Source: DASRAU01 sp035638075 (lineage in GTDB: Bacteria; Acidobacteriota; Polarisedimenticolia; Gp22-AA2). From it: a stretch of 64,000 bases of DNA. The position numbers and the translations under genes are program-made. Positions 13,934 to 22,314 of the stretch are shown piece after piece (position 1 is the first letter of the stretch; every line of letters begins with the position of its first letter). The notes under the pieces are model-generated. The model had not been told where the DNA came from. It saw only the letters and a program-made list of their open reading frames with translations, and did no database searches. The stretch lies in contig DASRAU010000045.1 of the NCBI GenBank assembly GCA_035638075.1, positions 6,609-70,608 on the forward strand. The letters run 5' to 3'.

Positions 13934-16206
13934 GCCGGATGACGACCCTGCCCCCCGACACCGCCGCCGAGATCGACAACATCGAGGCCGAGATCGGCCG
14001 CTTCCTGAACGGCACGCTTCCGCCCGAGCGGTTCCGCTCGTTCCGCCTGGCGCACGGCATCTACGGCCAGCGCCAGCCCGGCGTGCACATGATCCGGGTG
14101 AAGATCCCGACCGGATCGCTGCAGGCGCAGCAGCTGGCGCTGCTCGCCGATGTCGTCGAGGAGTTCTCGACCGGCTCGGCGCACCTCACCACCCGGCAGG
14201 ACGTGCAGTTCTATTACGTCCGGCTGGAGCGCGTGCCCGAGCTGCTGCGGCGCCTGGCCTCCGGCGGGCTCACGACGCGCGAGGCGTGCGGCAACAGCGT
14301 GCGCAACGTCACCGCCTGCCCCTTGACGGGCGCGCTCGAGGACGAGCCGTTCGACGTCCGTCCCTACGCCATCGCGACCTGGCAGTACCTCGTGCGCAAT
14401 CCCTTCTGCCAGCAGATGTCGCGCAAGTTCAAGATCGCCTTCTCCGCCTGCCCCGAGGACTGCGCCGCCACCGCCATCCACGACATCGGCGCGCTCGGCC
14501 GCGTCGTCTTCCAGGACGGCGGTCGCCGCGCCGGCTTCCGCATCGTCGTCGGCGGCGGCCTCGGACCGACGCCGTTCGTCGCGCAGGTGCTGCGCGATTT
14601 CGTCGCCCCCGAAGACCTCCTGGTCACGGTGCGGGCGGTCCTGAAGGTGTTCGCCGAGCACGGCAACCGCCGGCTGAAGAGCAAGGCGCGCCTCAAGTTC
14701 GTCCTGCACCAGCTCGGCATCGAGCGCTTCCGCGCCCTCGTCGACGCGAGCGTCGCCGCCATGACGGCGGGCGAGCGCGAGGAGGCGGATCTCGCGGCCT
14801 GGCTGCCCGAGGGCGCCACGGTCGATCCGGCTCTCGCCACTGCCAAACCGGCGGAACAGGCCCGCTCCGAGGCGGCGGCGGTCGCCGAAGCCCTGGGCGA
14901 CGACGTGGTCATCGTCCCCGCCGCGGCCGTCGTTCCGGTGGGAGAGGACCCCGGCTTCGCCCGGTTCCTGTCGCGTTCGGTGCGCGGTCACCGCGATCCG
15001 TCGCGGGCCATCGTCACCCTGACCATCCCGCTCGGCGATCTCACGTCCCGCGCCCTGCGCGCGCTCGCCGACCTGACCGCCCGCCACGCCTGCGACGAGG
15101 TGCGCATCGGCCGCGACCAGAACCTGGTCCTGCCGAACGTGCCGCGCGCGGAGCTCCAGGCGCTCTTCGAGGAACTGCGGCGTGCCGGGCTCGACGACGC
15201 CAGCGCCGGCACCGCGCTGGACGTCACCTCCTGCCCCGGCGCCGACACCTGCGCCCTCGGCATCACCTCGTCCAAGGGCGTCGCGGCGGCGGTGCGCCAG
15301 GCGCTCCTGCCGCTCGCGGGCAACGGCGCCGCCGCGGCGCTGCAGGGAGTCACCATCAAGGTCAGCGGCTGCCCGAACTCGTGCGGCCAGCACCACATCG
15401 CCAACATCGGGCTGCACGGCGTCGCCCGCACCATCAACGGCGTGCAGGTGCCGGCGTACCAGATCCACCTCGGCGGCGACATCGCCGGCGGCACGGGGCG
15501 CATCGGCAAGGCGCTCGACAAGGTGCCGGCGCGCCGCGTCCCCGCGGCGGTCGCGTCGCTCCTCGCCTGGTACGCCCGCGAGCGCGACGGCTCCGAGGCG
15601 CTGCCGGATTTCTTCGCGCGCCAGCCCGTTGAGACGGTGCGCGCCGCGCTGCTGCCGTTCGCCGCGGTCGCGCCGATCGGCGCCGACCCGTCCACCGAGG
15701 AGGACTTCTCCGGCTTCGAGGAGCGGCTCGACCTCGACTGGGGCGCGGCCGCGCCGTTCACCACCGACGACCTCGGCGCCGGCGAGTGCGCCGGCGCCGG
15801 GCTCGACCAGGCGGTCGATCCGTTCGACAACGTGCGGACCGAGCTGCAGCAGGCGCGCCTTTTCCTCGAGCGCGGGCAGACGGTGGACGCGCTCGCCAAC
15901 CTGAACCGCTCGCAGTATTCGATGGCCCGCGTCCTGCTCGAGGCGGTCGGCAAGAAGCCCGACTCGGACTACGAGACCGTCTGCGAGCTGCGCGCCAAGG
16001 TCATCGACCGCGGCCACGCCGACGAGGGCTGGAACGAGCTGCACGAATCCATCGACGCGCTGCTGCAGACGCGCCGGCCGGCCCCGGCCGACGTCGCGCG
16101 CCTGCACGCGCGGGCGCTCGAGGTGCTGGAGGCGTCGGTGCCGGTGCACGTCCGGCTGCGCCGCGGCGTCGCCGAGAGCGCCCTCGCGGGCGCGGAAGTC
16201 GCGTGA
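13930..16206 (+). CDS. Siroheme [4Fe-4S] sulfite/nitrite reductase with C-terminal helical extension
   Basis: 758 residues. The first 620 or so form the duplicated sulfite/nitrite reductase fold: two ferredoxin-like parts (HGIYGQRQPGVHMIRVKIPT; VTLTIPLGDLTSRALRALAD) and two siroheme domains. The cluster and siroheme ligands are C435 and C441 (SCPGADTCALG) and C481 and C485 (VSGCPNSCGQHH), the expected CX5C and CX3C pair. It reduces sulfite to sulfide or nitrite to ammonia with six electrons, probably from ferredoxin since no flavoprotein partner is present. The siroheme and APS-reductase neighbours favour sulfite. Residues 632-745 are an extra helical domain (FDNVRTELQQARLFLERGQT ...) absent from classical enzymes and reminiscent of HEPN folds. 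It starts in an ATGA overlap. Confidence 0.88.
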   Translation: MSRMTTLPPDTAAEIDNIEAEIGRFLNGTLPPERFRSFRLAHGIYGQRQPGVHMIRVKIPTGSLQAQQLALLADVVEEFSTGSAHLTTRQDVQFYYVRLERVPELLRRLASGGLTTREACGNSVRNVTACPLTGALEDEPFDVRPYAIATWQYLVRNPFCQQMSRKFKIAFSACPEDCAATAIHDIGALGRVVFQDGGRRAGFRIVVGGGLGPTPFVAQVLRDFVAPEDLLVTVRAVLKVFAEHGNRRLKSKARLKFVLHQLGIERFRALVDASVAAMTAGEREEADLAAWLPEGATVDPALATAKPAEQARSEAAAVAEALGDDVVIVPAAAVVPVGEDPGFARFLSRSVRGHRDPSRAIVTLTIPLGDLTSRALRALADLTARHACDEVRIGRDQNLVLPNVPRAELQALFEELRRAGLDDASAGTALDVTSCPGADTCALGITSSKGVAAAVRQALLPLAGNGAAAALQGVTIKVSGCPNSCGQHHIANIGLHGVARTINGVQVPAYQIHLGGDIAGGTGRIGKALDKVPARRVPAAVASLLAWYARERDGSEALPDFFARQPVETVRAALLPFAAVAPIGADPSTEEDFSGFEERLDLDWGAAAPFTTDDLGAGECAGAGLDQAVDPFDNVRTELQQARLFLERGQTVDALANLNRSQYSMARVLLEAVGKKPDSDYETVCELRAKVIDRGHADEGWNELHESIDALLQTRRPAPADVARLHARALEVLEASVPVHVRLRRGVAESALAGAEVA

Positions 16207-16216
16207 GGAGTGACCC

Positions 16217-17032
16217 ATGTCGCACACCCACAAAGGAGGGACCTTGAAGACGCACCCCGAAATGGAGGAGATCGCGGAGCTCATCGAGTCGTGGAAGGCG
16301 CCGGAGGTCCTGCGCTGGGCGCTGGACCGGTTCCATCCACGGCTCGCGTTCGCCTCGTCGTTCGGAGCCGAGGACGTCGTCGTCATCGATCTGCTGTCGC
16401 GGCTGCGGCGCGACGTGCGCATCGTCACGCTCGACACCGGCCGCCTGCACGAGGAGACCTACGACGTCATGGAGCGCATCCGGCGGCGCTACGGCGTCAC
16501 CATCGAGGTGCACTTCCCCGAGCAGCTGGCGGTCGAGCGACTGTCCCGTGATCGCGGCTTCTACTCCTTCCGCGACAGCATCGAGGCGCGCAAGGAGTGC
16601 TGCCGCGTGCGCAAGGTCGAGCCGCTGCGCCGCGCGCTCGCCGGCCTCGAGGCCTGGATGACCGGGTTGCGCCGCAGCCAGGGCGTGACGCGCGGCGGCG
16701 TGCCGAAGATCGAGTTGGACCCCGCCTTCAGCCTCATCAAGCTCAACCCCATCGCCGACTGGACCGAAGTGCAGGTGTGGGACTACATCCGCGAGCACGA
16801 GGTGCCCTACAACGCGCTGCACGATCGGGCCTTCCCGTCGATCGGCTGCTCTCCCTGCACCCGCGCCGTGCAGCCGGGCGAGGACGCGCGCGCCGGCCGC
16901 TGGTGGTGGGAGCTGCCCGAGCAGAAGGAGTGCGGCCTGCATGCGGCGAACGCCGGCGCCGGCACGGTCGCCGTCGAGAAGGCGCCGGAGATCCTCGAGG
17001 CCGCGGCCCCGGCGCCGCCCGCGCGGCGGTAA
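16217..17032 (+). CDS. cysH: Adenylyl-sulfate (APS) reductase, [4Fe-4S] type, CysH family
   Basis: 271 residues. It reduces APS to sulfite with thioredoxin as donor, feeding the sulfite reductase just upstream. Motifs: AFASSFGAEDVVVIDLL (P-loop-like PP-motif), VTLDTGRLHEETYD, and the cluster ligands C128-C129 (RKECCRVRK) and C211-x2-C214 (SIGCSPCTRAV). The catalytic nucleophile is C239 (QKECGLH). The four cluster cysteines mark the assimilatory APS rather than PAPS form. The ATG at 16217 has GAGGAG at 16205-16210. However, an even better AGGAGGG (16234-16240) stands in front of an in-frame TTG at 16244 (codon 10), so the shorter product is possible. About 30 residues at the C-terminus are an Ala/Pro tail. 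Last gene of the operon. Confidence 0.9.
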   Translation: MSHTHKGGTLKTHPEMEEIAELIESWKAPEVLRWALDRFHPRLAFASSFGAEDVVVIDLLSRLRRDVRIVTLDTGRLHEETYDVMERIRRRYGVTIEVHFPEQLAVERLSRDRGFYSFRDSIEARKECCRVRKVEPLRRALAGLEAWMTGLRRSQGVTRGGVPKIELDPAFSLIKLNPIADWTEVQVWDYIREHEVPYNALHDRAFPSIGCSPCTRAVQPGEDARAGRWWWELPEQKECGLHAANAGAGTVAVEKAPEILEAAAPAPPARR

Positions 17033-17088
17033 CACCTGCTCAGCTCGAGTTCCTCCGTGGGAAAGATCCGGATCCCCGTTTGCGTAGG

Positions 17089-17117
17089 TTGACGGAGAGG
17101 GGGTTGGCCGCTAGGAT
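17089..17117 (+). promoter_or_regulatory. Promoter of the TPR gene
   Basis: TTGACG (17089-17094), a 17-nt spacer and TAGGAT (17112-17117), with a predicted start near 17124 and a 23-nt leader. It shows that the TPR gene is transcribed separately from the sulfur operon. Confidence 0.6.
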
Positions 17118-17146
17118 CAAGCCCCGTTCGGGGGGGTGTCCCGCAG

Positions 17147-17638
17147 ATGGAACTCGATCCCAAGCTCGACCGTGCCTACCGGCTCCTGGAGCGCGGCTAT
17201 GAACGCCAGCGCGCCGGCGACCTGGATGCGGCGCGCCAGCTCTACCAGGCCTCCATCCAGGAGCGGCCGACGGCGGAGGCGCACACCTACCTCGGGTGGA
17301 CCTACTCGTTCCAGGGGAAGTTCGACCTGGCCATCGAGCAGTGCAAGACGGCCATCCTGGTCGACCCCGACTTCGGCAATCCCTACAACGACATCGGCTC
17401 GTACCTCATCCAGAAGGGGGAGCTGGACAAGGCGATCCCCTGGCTGCAGCTGGCGAAGAAGGCGTCGCGCTACGAGCCGCGCCATTTCCCGTACCTGAAT
17501 CTCTTCCGCGTCTATCTCAAGCAGGGGAGACTGGACGAGGCGCAGCGCGAGTTCGAGCAGGCGCGCTTCATCCAGGAAGAGATGGAGATGGAAGCCGGCG
17601 TCCCGCCCGACGACGACGAGCCCGCCATCACCCACTGA
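17147..17638 (+). CDS. TPR-repeat protein
   Basis: 163 residues built of about four tetratricopeptide repeats: AYRLLERGYERQRAGDLDAA, AHTYLGWTYSFQGKFDLAIE, PYNDIGSYLIQKGELDKAIP, YLNLFRVYLKQGRLDEAQRE. An acidic tail (DDDEPAITH) follows. There is no signal peptide, so it is cytoplasmic. TPR arrays are protein-binding scaffolds; the partner is unknown. It has its own promoter at 17089-17117. It converges on glutamate dehydrogenase with a single nucleotide between the two stop codons. Confidence 0.8.
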   Translation: MELDPKLDRAYRLLERGYERQRAGDLDAARQLYQASIQERPTAEAHTYLGWTYSFQGKFDLAIEQCKTAILVDPDFGNPYNDIGSYLIQKGELDKAIPWLQLAKKASRYEPRHFPYLNLFRVYLKQGRLDEAQREFEQARFIQEEMEMEAGVPPDDDEPAITH

Positions 17639-17639
17639 A

Positions 17640-19076
17640 TCAGGGGAAGACGCCCAGCTCCATGTAGGTGCGCGCCACCTTGCCGATCGCCACCGCGTAG
17701 GCGGCGGTGCGCAGGTCGCCGTGGCGCGGGTCCTGCTCGAGTCCCTGGCGGATCTCCCGGTAGGCGTTCTGCATCGATCCCTCGAGGCCGGAGTTGACCA
17801 GGTCCACCTCGTCCGCGCCGTGCAGCAGGTCGCGGCGCAGGTCGTCGGGCACGTGCGCCTTGGTGACGCTCTCGATCGTCGACACCAGCTTCTCGCGGTA
17901 CATCTCGTCGAGGCGCTTCTCCATCCGGCCGTAGCGGATGTGCGACAGGTTCTTCGTCCACTCGAAGTACGACACGGTTACCCCACCCGCGTTCAGGTAG
18001 ATGTCGGGGATGACGATGATGTCGCGCTTCAGGAGCGTCTCGTCGGCGCCGAGGGTGGTCGGCCCGTTCGCCGCCTCGGCGACCATGCGCGCCTTCACCT
18101 TCGCCGCGTTCGCCAGCGTGATCTGGTTCTCGAGCGCCGCGGGGATCAGGATGTCGCAGTCCACCTCGAGCACGTCGGTCGGCGTCTTGAGCGCCGTCGC
18201 CCCCTTGAAGCCGGAGATGCTTCCGGATTTCGCGCGGTGCTCGGTCAGGTCCTGGATGTTGATGCCGCGCTCGTCGTAGAGGCCGCCGGTGACGTCGCCG
18301 ATGCCGACCACCTTGCAGCCGTCCTCCTCGGACAGGAACCGCGCGACGTGGTAGCCGACGTTGCCGAAGCCCTGCACCGCGATGCGCTTGCCGGCGAGGT
18401 CGCCGTCGAGGCCGCACCGCTTGAGGTCGGCCTTGTGCTTGAACGCCTCGCGGATGCCGTACTGCACGCCGCGCCCGGTCGCCTCGCGCCGGCCGCGGAT
18501 GCCGCCCTGGGTGACCGGCTTGCCGGTGACGCAGGCGAGCGAGTCGATCTGCCCGGGCATCAGCGCATCGTAGGTGTCGGCGATCCAGGCCATCTCCTGC
18601 TCGCCGGTGCCGAGGTCGGGGGCGGGGACGTTGATTCCGGGCCCGATGAAGTTCTTGCGCAGCAGCTCGGCGGTGAAGCGGCGGGTGATGTGCTCGAGCT
18701 GGTCGCGGGTGTATTTCTTCGGGTCGAGCTTGATGCCGCCCTTGCTGCCGCCGAAGGGGACGTCGACGATGGCGCACTTGTAGGTCATCAGCGCCGCCAG
18801 CGCCATCACCTCGTCCTGCTCGACCTGCATGGAGTAGCGCAGCCCGCCCTTGGTCGGCTTGCGGTGCTGCGAGTGCTCGGCCCGCCACCCCTGGAACATC
18901 TCGTAGCGGTCGCCGATCTTCACCGGGAACTGGACGTAGTACACCGCGTTGCAGGCCTTGATCTGCTGCAACAGCCCGTCCGGGATGTTGAGGTTCGCCG
19001 CCGCCTTGTCGAACATGCGGCCGACGATGTTCCAGAGATTGAGGTCCTCGCCACCCGCCCCGACGTGACTCGCCAT
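17640..19076 (-). CDS. gdhA: Glutamate dehydrogenase (Glu/Leu/Phe/Val dehydrogenase family)
   Basis: 478 residues. It interconverts glutamate and 2-oxoglutarate plus ammonia. Visible motifs: KPTKGGLRYSMQVEQDEVMA (substrate region), the catalytic-lysine signature VDVPFGGSKGGIKLDPKKY, INVPAPDLGTGEQEMAWIAD, the Rossmann motif RIAVQGFGNVGYHVARF and EAANGPTTLGADETLL. The length is somewhat greater than the usual 420-450 because of a longer N-terminus. The frame stays open far upstream, but the ATG at 19076 has GAGGAG 7 nt before it and gives a family-like start. The coenzyme preference cannot be read safely. In the upstream gap an 8-nt poly-G run (19132-19139, C on plus) lies just before the leader. 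Confidence 0.92.
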   Translation of the reverse strand: MASHVGAGGEDLNLWNIVGRMFDKAAANLNIPDGLLQQIKACNAVYYVQFPVKIGDRYEMFQGWRAEHSQHRKPTKGGLRYSMQVEQDEVMALAALMTYKCAIVDVPFGGSKGGIKLDPKKYTRDQLEHITRRFTAELLRKNFIGPGINVPAPDLGTGEQEMAWIADTYDALMPGQIDSLACVTGKPVTQGGIRGRREATGRGVQYGIREAFKHKADLKRCGLDGDLAGKRIAVQGFGNVGYHVARFLSEEDGCKVVGIGDVTGGLYDERGINIQDLTEHRAKSGSISGFKGATALKTPTDVLEVDCDILIPAALENQITLANAAKVKARMVAEAANGPTTLGADETLLKRDIIVIPDIYLNAGGVTVSYFEWTKNLSHIRYGRMEKRLDEMYREKLVSTIESVTKAHVPDDLRRDLLHGADEVDLVNSGLEGSMQNAYREIRQGLEQDPRHGDLRTAAYAVAIGKVARTYMELGVFP

Positions 19077-19176
19077 CGCTCGCTCCTCGCGTCCGTCCTG
19101 TGACTGTCCGGAAGGCGGTAATCCTTGCATACCCCCCCCGTTCCGCTCAAGGGACCGCCCCGGCTGCTCTCCCACG

Positions 19177-20199
19177 GTGAAACGGGCCCGTGTAGACTCG
19201 GCGGCCGTGAGGCGCGTTCGGCTCGTCTTCGGCTCGCAGTTCGGCGCTCGCCGGACGGCTTGGCTCCTCCCCGCCCTCCTTCTTCTTCTCCTGCCCGGGT
19301 GTTCCGGGAATCGGGAGGGGAGGTTGCAGGGGTACGTCGAAGGGGAGTTCGTGCATGTGGCGTCGCCTCTGGGGGGGCGGCTCGAGAAGCTGGAGGTGGC
19401 GAGGGGGCAGACGGTGGCGGTGGACGCGCCGCTGTTCGATCTGGAAGCCGACGTCGAGACGGCGGCTCTGAAGGAAGCGGAGGAGGCGGTGCGGGCCGCC
19501 GAGGCGCACCTCGCCGATCTCGGCACCGGGCGGCGGAAGGTCGAGCAGGACGTGACGCGGGCGCAGCTCGACCAGGCGATCGCCTCCGAGAAGCAGTCGG
19601 CGGCCTCCCTCGAGCGGGACCAGGCGCAGTTCGACGTCGGTGGCATTTCGCGGGCGGCGCTCGACGAGACGCAGGCGCGCCACGACGTCGATGCGGCGCG
19701 CGTCCGCCAGCTTCAGGGGGAGGTCGAGGTCGCGCGGCTCCCGGCGCGGTCCGAGCAGATCCGCGCCCAGTCGGCCGAGGTCGAGGCGGCGCGCGCCGGG
19801 CTCGTCGAGGCGCGCTGGCGCCTGGACCAGAAGCAGATGAAGGCGCCGGTCCCCGGCCTGGTGTTCGACACGCTGTTCCGGGTGGGGGAGTGGGTGCCGG
19901 CCGGGGCGCCGGTGGTGCGGATGCTGCCGCCGGCGAACATCAAGGTGCGCTTCTTCGTTCCGGAGCCGCTCACCGCGCGCTATCCGCTCGGGCAGGCGAT
20001 CGAGGTCCGCTGCGACGGCTGCGCCGCTCCGATCGCGGCGTCGGTCACCTACGCGTCCGCGGAGGCCGAGTACACGCCCCCGGTCATCTACAGCAACGAG
20101 AACCGGTCGAAGCTCGTCTTCCTCTACGAGGCGCGTCCCGACGCCGCGGCGGCCGCGAGCCTGCGCCCCGGCCAGCCGGTCGAAGTCGCGCCCCGGTGA
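19177..20199 (+). CDS. HlyD/MacA-like periplasmic adaptor lipoprotein of an ABC efflux system
   Basis: 340 residues. It is the membrane-fusion subunit that bridges inner-membrane transporter and outer-membrane channel. The N-terminus is basic followed by WLLPALLLLLLPGC, a good lipobox (LPGC). Then come a biotinyl-lipoyl-like half (HVASPLGGRLEKLEVARGQT), a coiled-coil hairpin (about residues 95-205, Ala/Glu/Gln-rich), the second lipoyl half (QMKAPVPGLVFDTLFRVGEW) and a beta-barrel (IKVRFFVPEPLTARYPLGQA). An in-frame GTG at 19207, 8 nt after TAGACT (19193-19198), would give a shorter signal peptide and could be the real, nearly leaderless start. It heads a four-gene operon (19177-23834). Confidence 0.85.
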   Translation: MKRARVDSAAVRRVRLVFGSQFGARRTAWLLPALLLLLLPGCSGNREGRLQGYVEGEFVHVASPLGGRLEKLEVARGQTVAVDAPLFDLEADVETAALKEAEEAVRAAEAHLADLGTGRRKVEQDVTRAQLDQAIASEKQSAASLERDQAQFDVGGISRAALDETQARHDVDAARVRQLQGEVEVARLPARSEQIRAQSAEVEAARAGLVEARWRLDQKQMKAPVPGLVFDTLFRVGEWVPAGAPVVRMLPPANIKVRFFVPEPLTARYPLGQAIEVRCDGCAAPIAASVTYASAEAEYTPPVIYSNENRSKLVFLYEARPDAAAAASLRPGQPVEVAPR

Positions 20200-20212
20200 T
20201 CGTCCCGGCGCC

Positions 20213-21181
20213 ATGACCGACCCCGCGGCCCCGGGGGCCGCCCCCGTGGACTCCGGCGCCGCCATCGACGTCCGCGGGCTCAACAAGCGCTTCGGGAAGA
20301 AGCACGTCGTGAAGGATCTGTCGCTGCGCGTCGGACGGGGCGAGATCTTCGGCTTCCTCGGGCCGAACGGCAGCGGCAAGACCACGACCATCCGGATGAT
20401 GTGCGGCCTGCTCACGCCCGACTCGGGATCGGGGACCTGCCTCGGCTTCGACCTGCGCCGCGACCACGAGCAGATCAAGCGCCGCGTCGGCTACATGACC
20501 CAGAGGTTCTCGTTCTGGGAGGACCTGTCGATCCGCGAGAACCTCGACTTCACGGCGCGGATCTACGAGATGCGCGACCGCCGCGCCGTCGTCGAGCGGG
20601 CGCTCGAGGGGCTCGGGCTCACGGCGCGCGCCGCCCAGCTCGCCGGGACCTTGTCGGGAGGCTGGAAGCAGCGCCTGGCGCTCGCCGCCTGCATGCTGCA
20701 CGAGCCGGAGCTGCTCCTGCTCGACGAGCCGACCGCGGGGGTCGATCCGAAGGCGCGGCGGGAGTTCTGGGACGAGCTGCACCGCCTCGCGGCGCGCGGC
20801 ATCTCGGTGCTGGTCTCGACGCACTACATGGACGAGGCGGAGCGCTGCCACAAGCTGGCCTACATCGCCGAGGGGCGCCTCCTGACGCAGGGGAGCGCCG
20901 CCGAGATCATCGCCGGCCAGAAGCTCTTCAGCTGGGTCGTCTCCGGAGGGGACACCGCGGCGATCATCGAGGCGCTGCACGGCAAGCCCGGGATCGAGCA
21001 GACGGCCCTCTTCGGCTCGGTGCTCCATGCCACCGGGCGGGACGCGAAGGCGCTCGAGGAGACGCTGCGCCGCGAGACGCTGGGGATGCCGGTCCGCCTC
21101 GCCCCCGCCGAGATCAGCCTCGAGGACGTCTTCATCCACCTCATGAACCGCCCCGGAGGCGGAGACGGATCCTCCTGGTGA
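20213..21181 (+). CDS. ABC transporter ATP-binding protein (YbhF/multidrug efflux type)
   Basis: 322 residues. Walker A GPNGSGKTT (residues 50-58), Q-loop region YMTQRFSFWEDL, signature LSGGW (147-151), Walker B LLLLDEP (167-173) and the H-loop STHYMDEAERC. The shape matches daunorubicin/YbhF-type exporters that pair with an ABC-2 permease. Only one nucleotide-binding domain is present, so the working unit would be a homodimer. The C-terminal 90 residues are the usual accessory domain. The stop overlaps the GTG of the permease (GTGA at 21178-21181), and the adaptor gene lies 13 nt upstream. Confidence 0.92.
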   Translation: MTDPAAPGAAPVDSGAAIDVRGLNKRFGKKHVVKDLSLRVGRGEIFGFLGPNGSGKTTTIRMMCGLLTPDSGSGTCLGFDLRRDHEQIKRRVGYMTQRFSFWEDLSIRENLDFTARIYEMRDRRAVVERALEGLGLTARAAQLAGTLSGGWKQRLALAACMLHEPELLLLDEPTAGVDPKARREFWDELHRLAARGISVLVSTHYMDEAERCHKLAYIAEGRLLTQGSAAEIIAGQKLFSWVVSGGDTAAIIEALHGKPGIEQTALFGSVLHATGRDAKALEETLRRETLGMPVRLAPAEISLEDVFIHLMNRPGGGDGSSW

Positions 21182-22314
21182 CGACGCCCTTCGCGTTCGG
21201 GCGCTTCTGGGGGATCGTCCTCAAGGAGTTCCTGCAGCTGCGGCGCGACAAGGTGACGTTCGCGATGATCGTCGGCATTCCGATCGCGCAGCTCGTCCTG
21301 TTCGGCTACGCCATCAACAGCGACCCGAAGCACCTGCGCGCGGCGGTGATCGAGGGCGACAAGAGCGAGTTCACCCGCACCTACCTTTCGGCTTTGCGCA
21401 CCAGCGAGTACTTCGAGTTCGTGGGCACCCTGCCCGACGAGGACGCCGGCCGCGCCGCCCTCGACCGGGGAGACGTGCAGTTCGTCGTCAACATCCCGGC
21501 CGACTTCACCCGGCGCCTGCTGCGCGGCGAGCGGCCGGCGCTGCTGGTCGAGGCGGATGCGACCGACCCGTCGGCCACGGGCTCCGCCGTCGCCGCCCTG
21601 CGCGAAGTGGTGACCTCGTCCGTGGCGCGCGATCTCGACGGCCCGCTCGCGTCGCTCGCGCCGACCCCGGCGCCGTTCGAAGTGCGGCTGCACAGGCTCT
21701 ACAACCCGGAGGGGATCACCCAGCGCAACATCGTCCCGGGCCTGATGGGGGTCATCCTGACGATGATGATGGTGATGATGACCGCGCTCGCCATCACGAG
21801 AGAGCGCGAGCGCGGCACCATGGAGAACCTGCTGGCGACGCCGGCGCGCCCGATCGAGGTGATGACCGGGAAGATCCTGCCGTACATCGCCATCGGTTTC
21901 ATCCAGGTGACCATCATCCTGATCGCCGCGCGCACGCTCTTCGGCGTGCCGTTCGAGGGGAGCCTGGTGACGCTCTACGCCGTGGCGCTCTTGCATATCG
22001 CCGCGAACCTCGCGGTCGGCATCACCGTGTCGTCGCTGGCGGCGAACCAGCTGCAGGCGATGCAGCTCACCTTCTTCTATTTCCTGCCGAACATCCTGCT
22101 GTCGGGGTTCATGTTCCCGTTCCAGGGGATGCCGGCGTGGGCGCGCGGGGTCGGAAACGTCCTGCCGATGTCGTGGTTCAACCGGATGGTGCGCGGCATC
22201 ATGCTGAAGGGGGTCGGCTGGGTGGATCTCTGGCCGAACGCCTGGCCCGTGCTCGTCTTCACCGGATGCGTCATGACCATCGCCATGCTCTTCTATCGCC
22301 GGACGCTCGACTGA
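21178..22314 (+). CDS. ABC-2 type permease (YbhS/YbhR-like)
   Basis: 378 residues from the GTG at 21178. An N-terminal membrane segment after FWGIVLKEFLQLRRDKVTFA is followed by a large periplasmic domain (about residues 50-175) and five C-terminal membrane helices. These include VPGLMGVILTMMMVMMTALA, the loop ITRERERGTMENLLATPARP (the ABC-2 permease signature) and FFYFLPNILLSGFMFPFQGM. Paired systems such as YbhFSR have two permeases; here only one is encoded, so a homodimer is likely. Start and stop both overlap neighbouring genes (GTGA upstream, TGATG downstream). Confidence 0.92.
   Translation: MTTPFAFGRFWGIVLKEFLQLRRDKVTFAMIVGIPIAQLVLFGYAINSDPKHLRAAVIEGDKSEFTRTYLSALRTSEYFEFVGTLPDEDAGRAALDRGDVQFVVNIPADFTRRLLRGERPALLVEADATDPSATGSAVAALREVVTSSVARDLDGPLASLAPTPAPFEVRLHRLYNPEGITQRNIVPGLMGVILTMMMVMMTALAITRERERGTMENLLATPARPIEVMTGKILPYIAIGFIQVTIILIAARTLFGVPFEGSLVTLYAVALLHIAANLAVGITVSSLAANQLQAMQLTFFYFLPNILLSGFMFPFQGMPAWARGVGNVLPMSWFNRMVRGIMLKGVGWVDLWPNAWPVLVFTGCVMTIAMLFYRRTLD

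Noticed and set aside
13222..16437. A long minus-strand frame opposite the methyltransferase and sulfite reductase
   Set aside because: The plus strand encodes complete, motif-bearing enzymes with overlapping starts; the antisense product is low-complexity.
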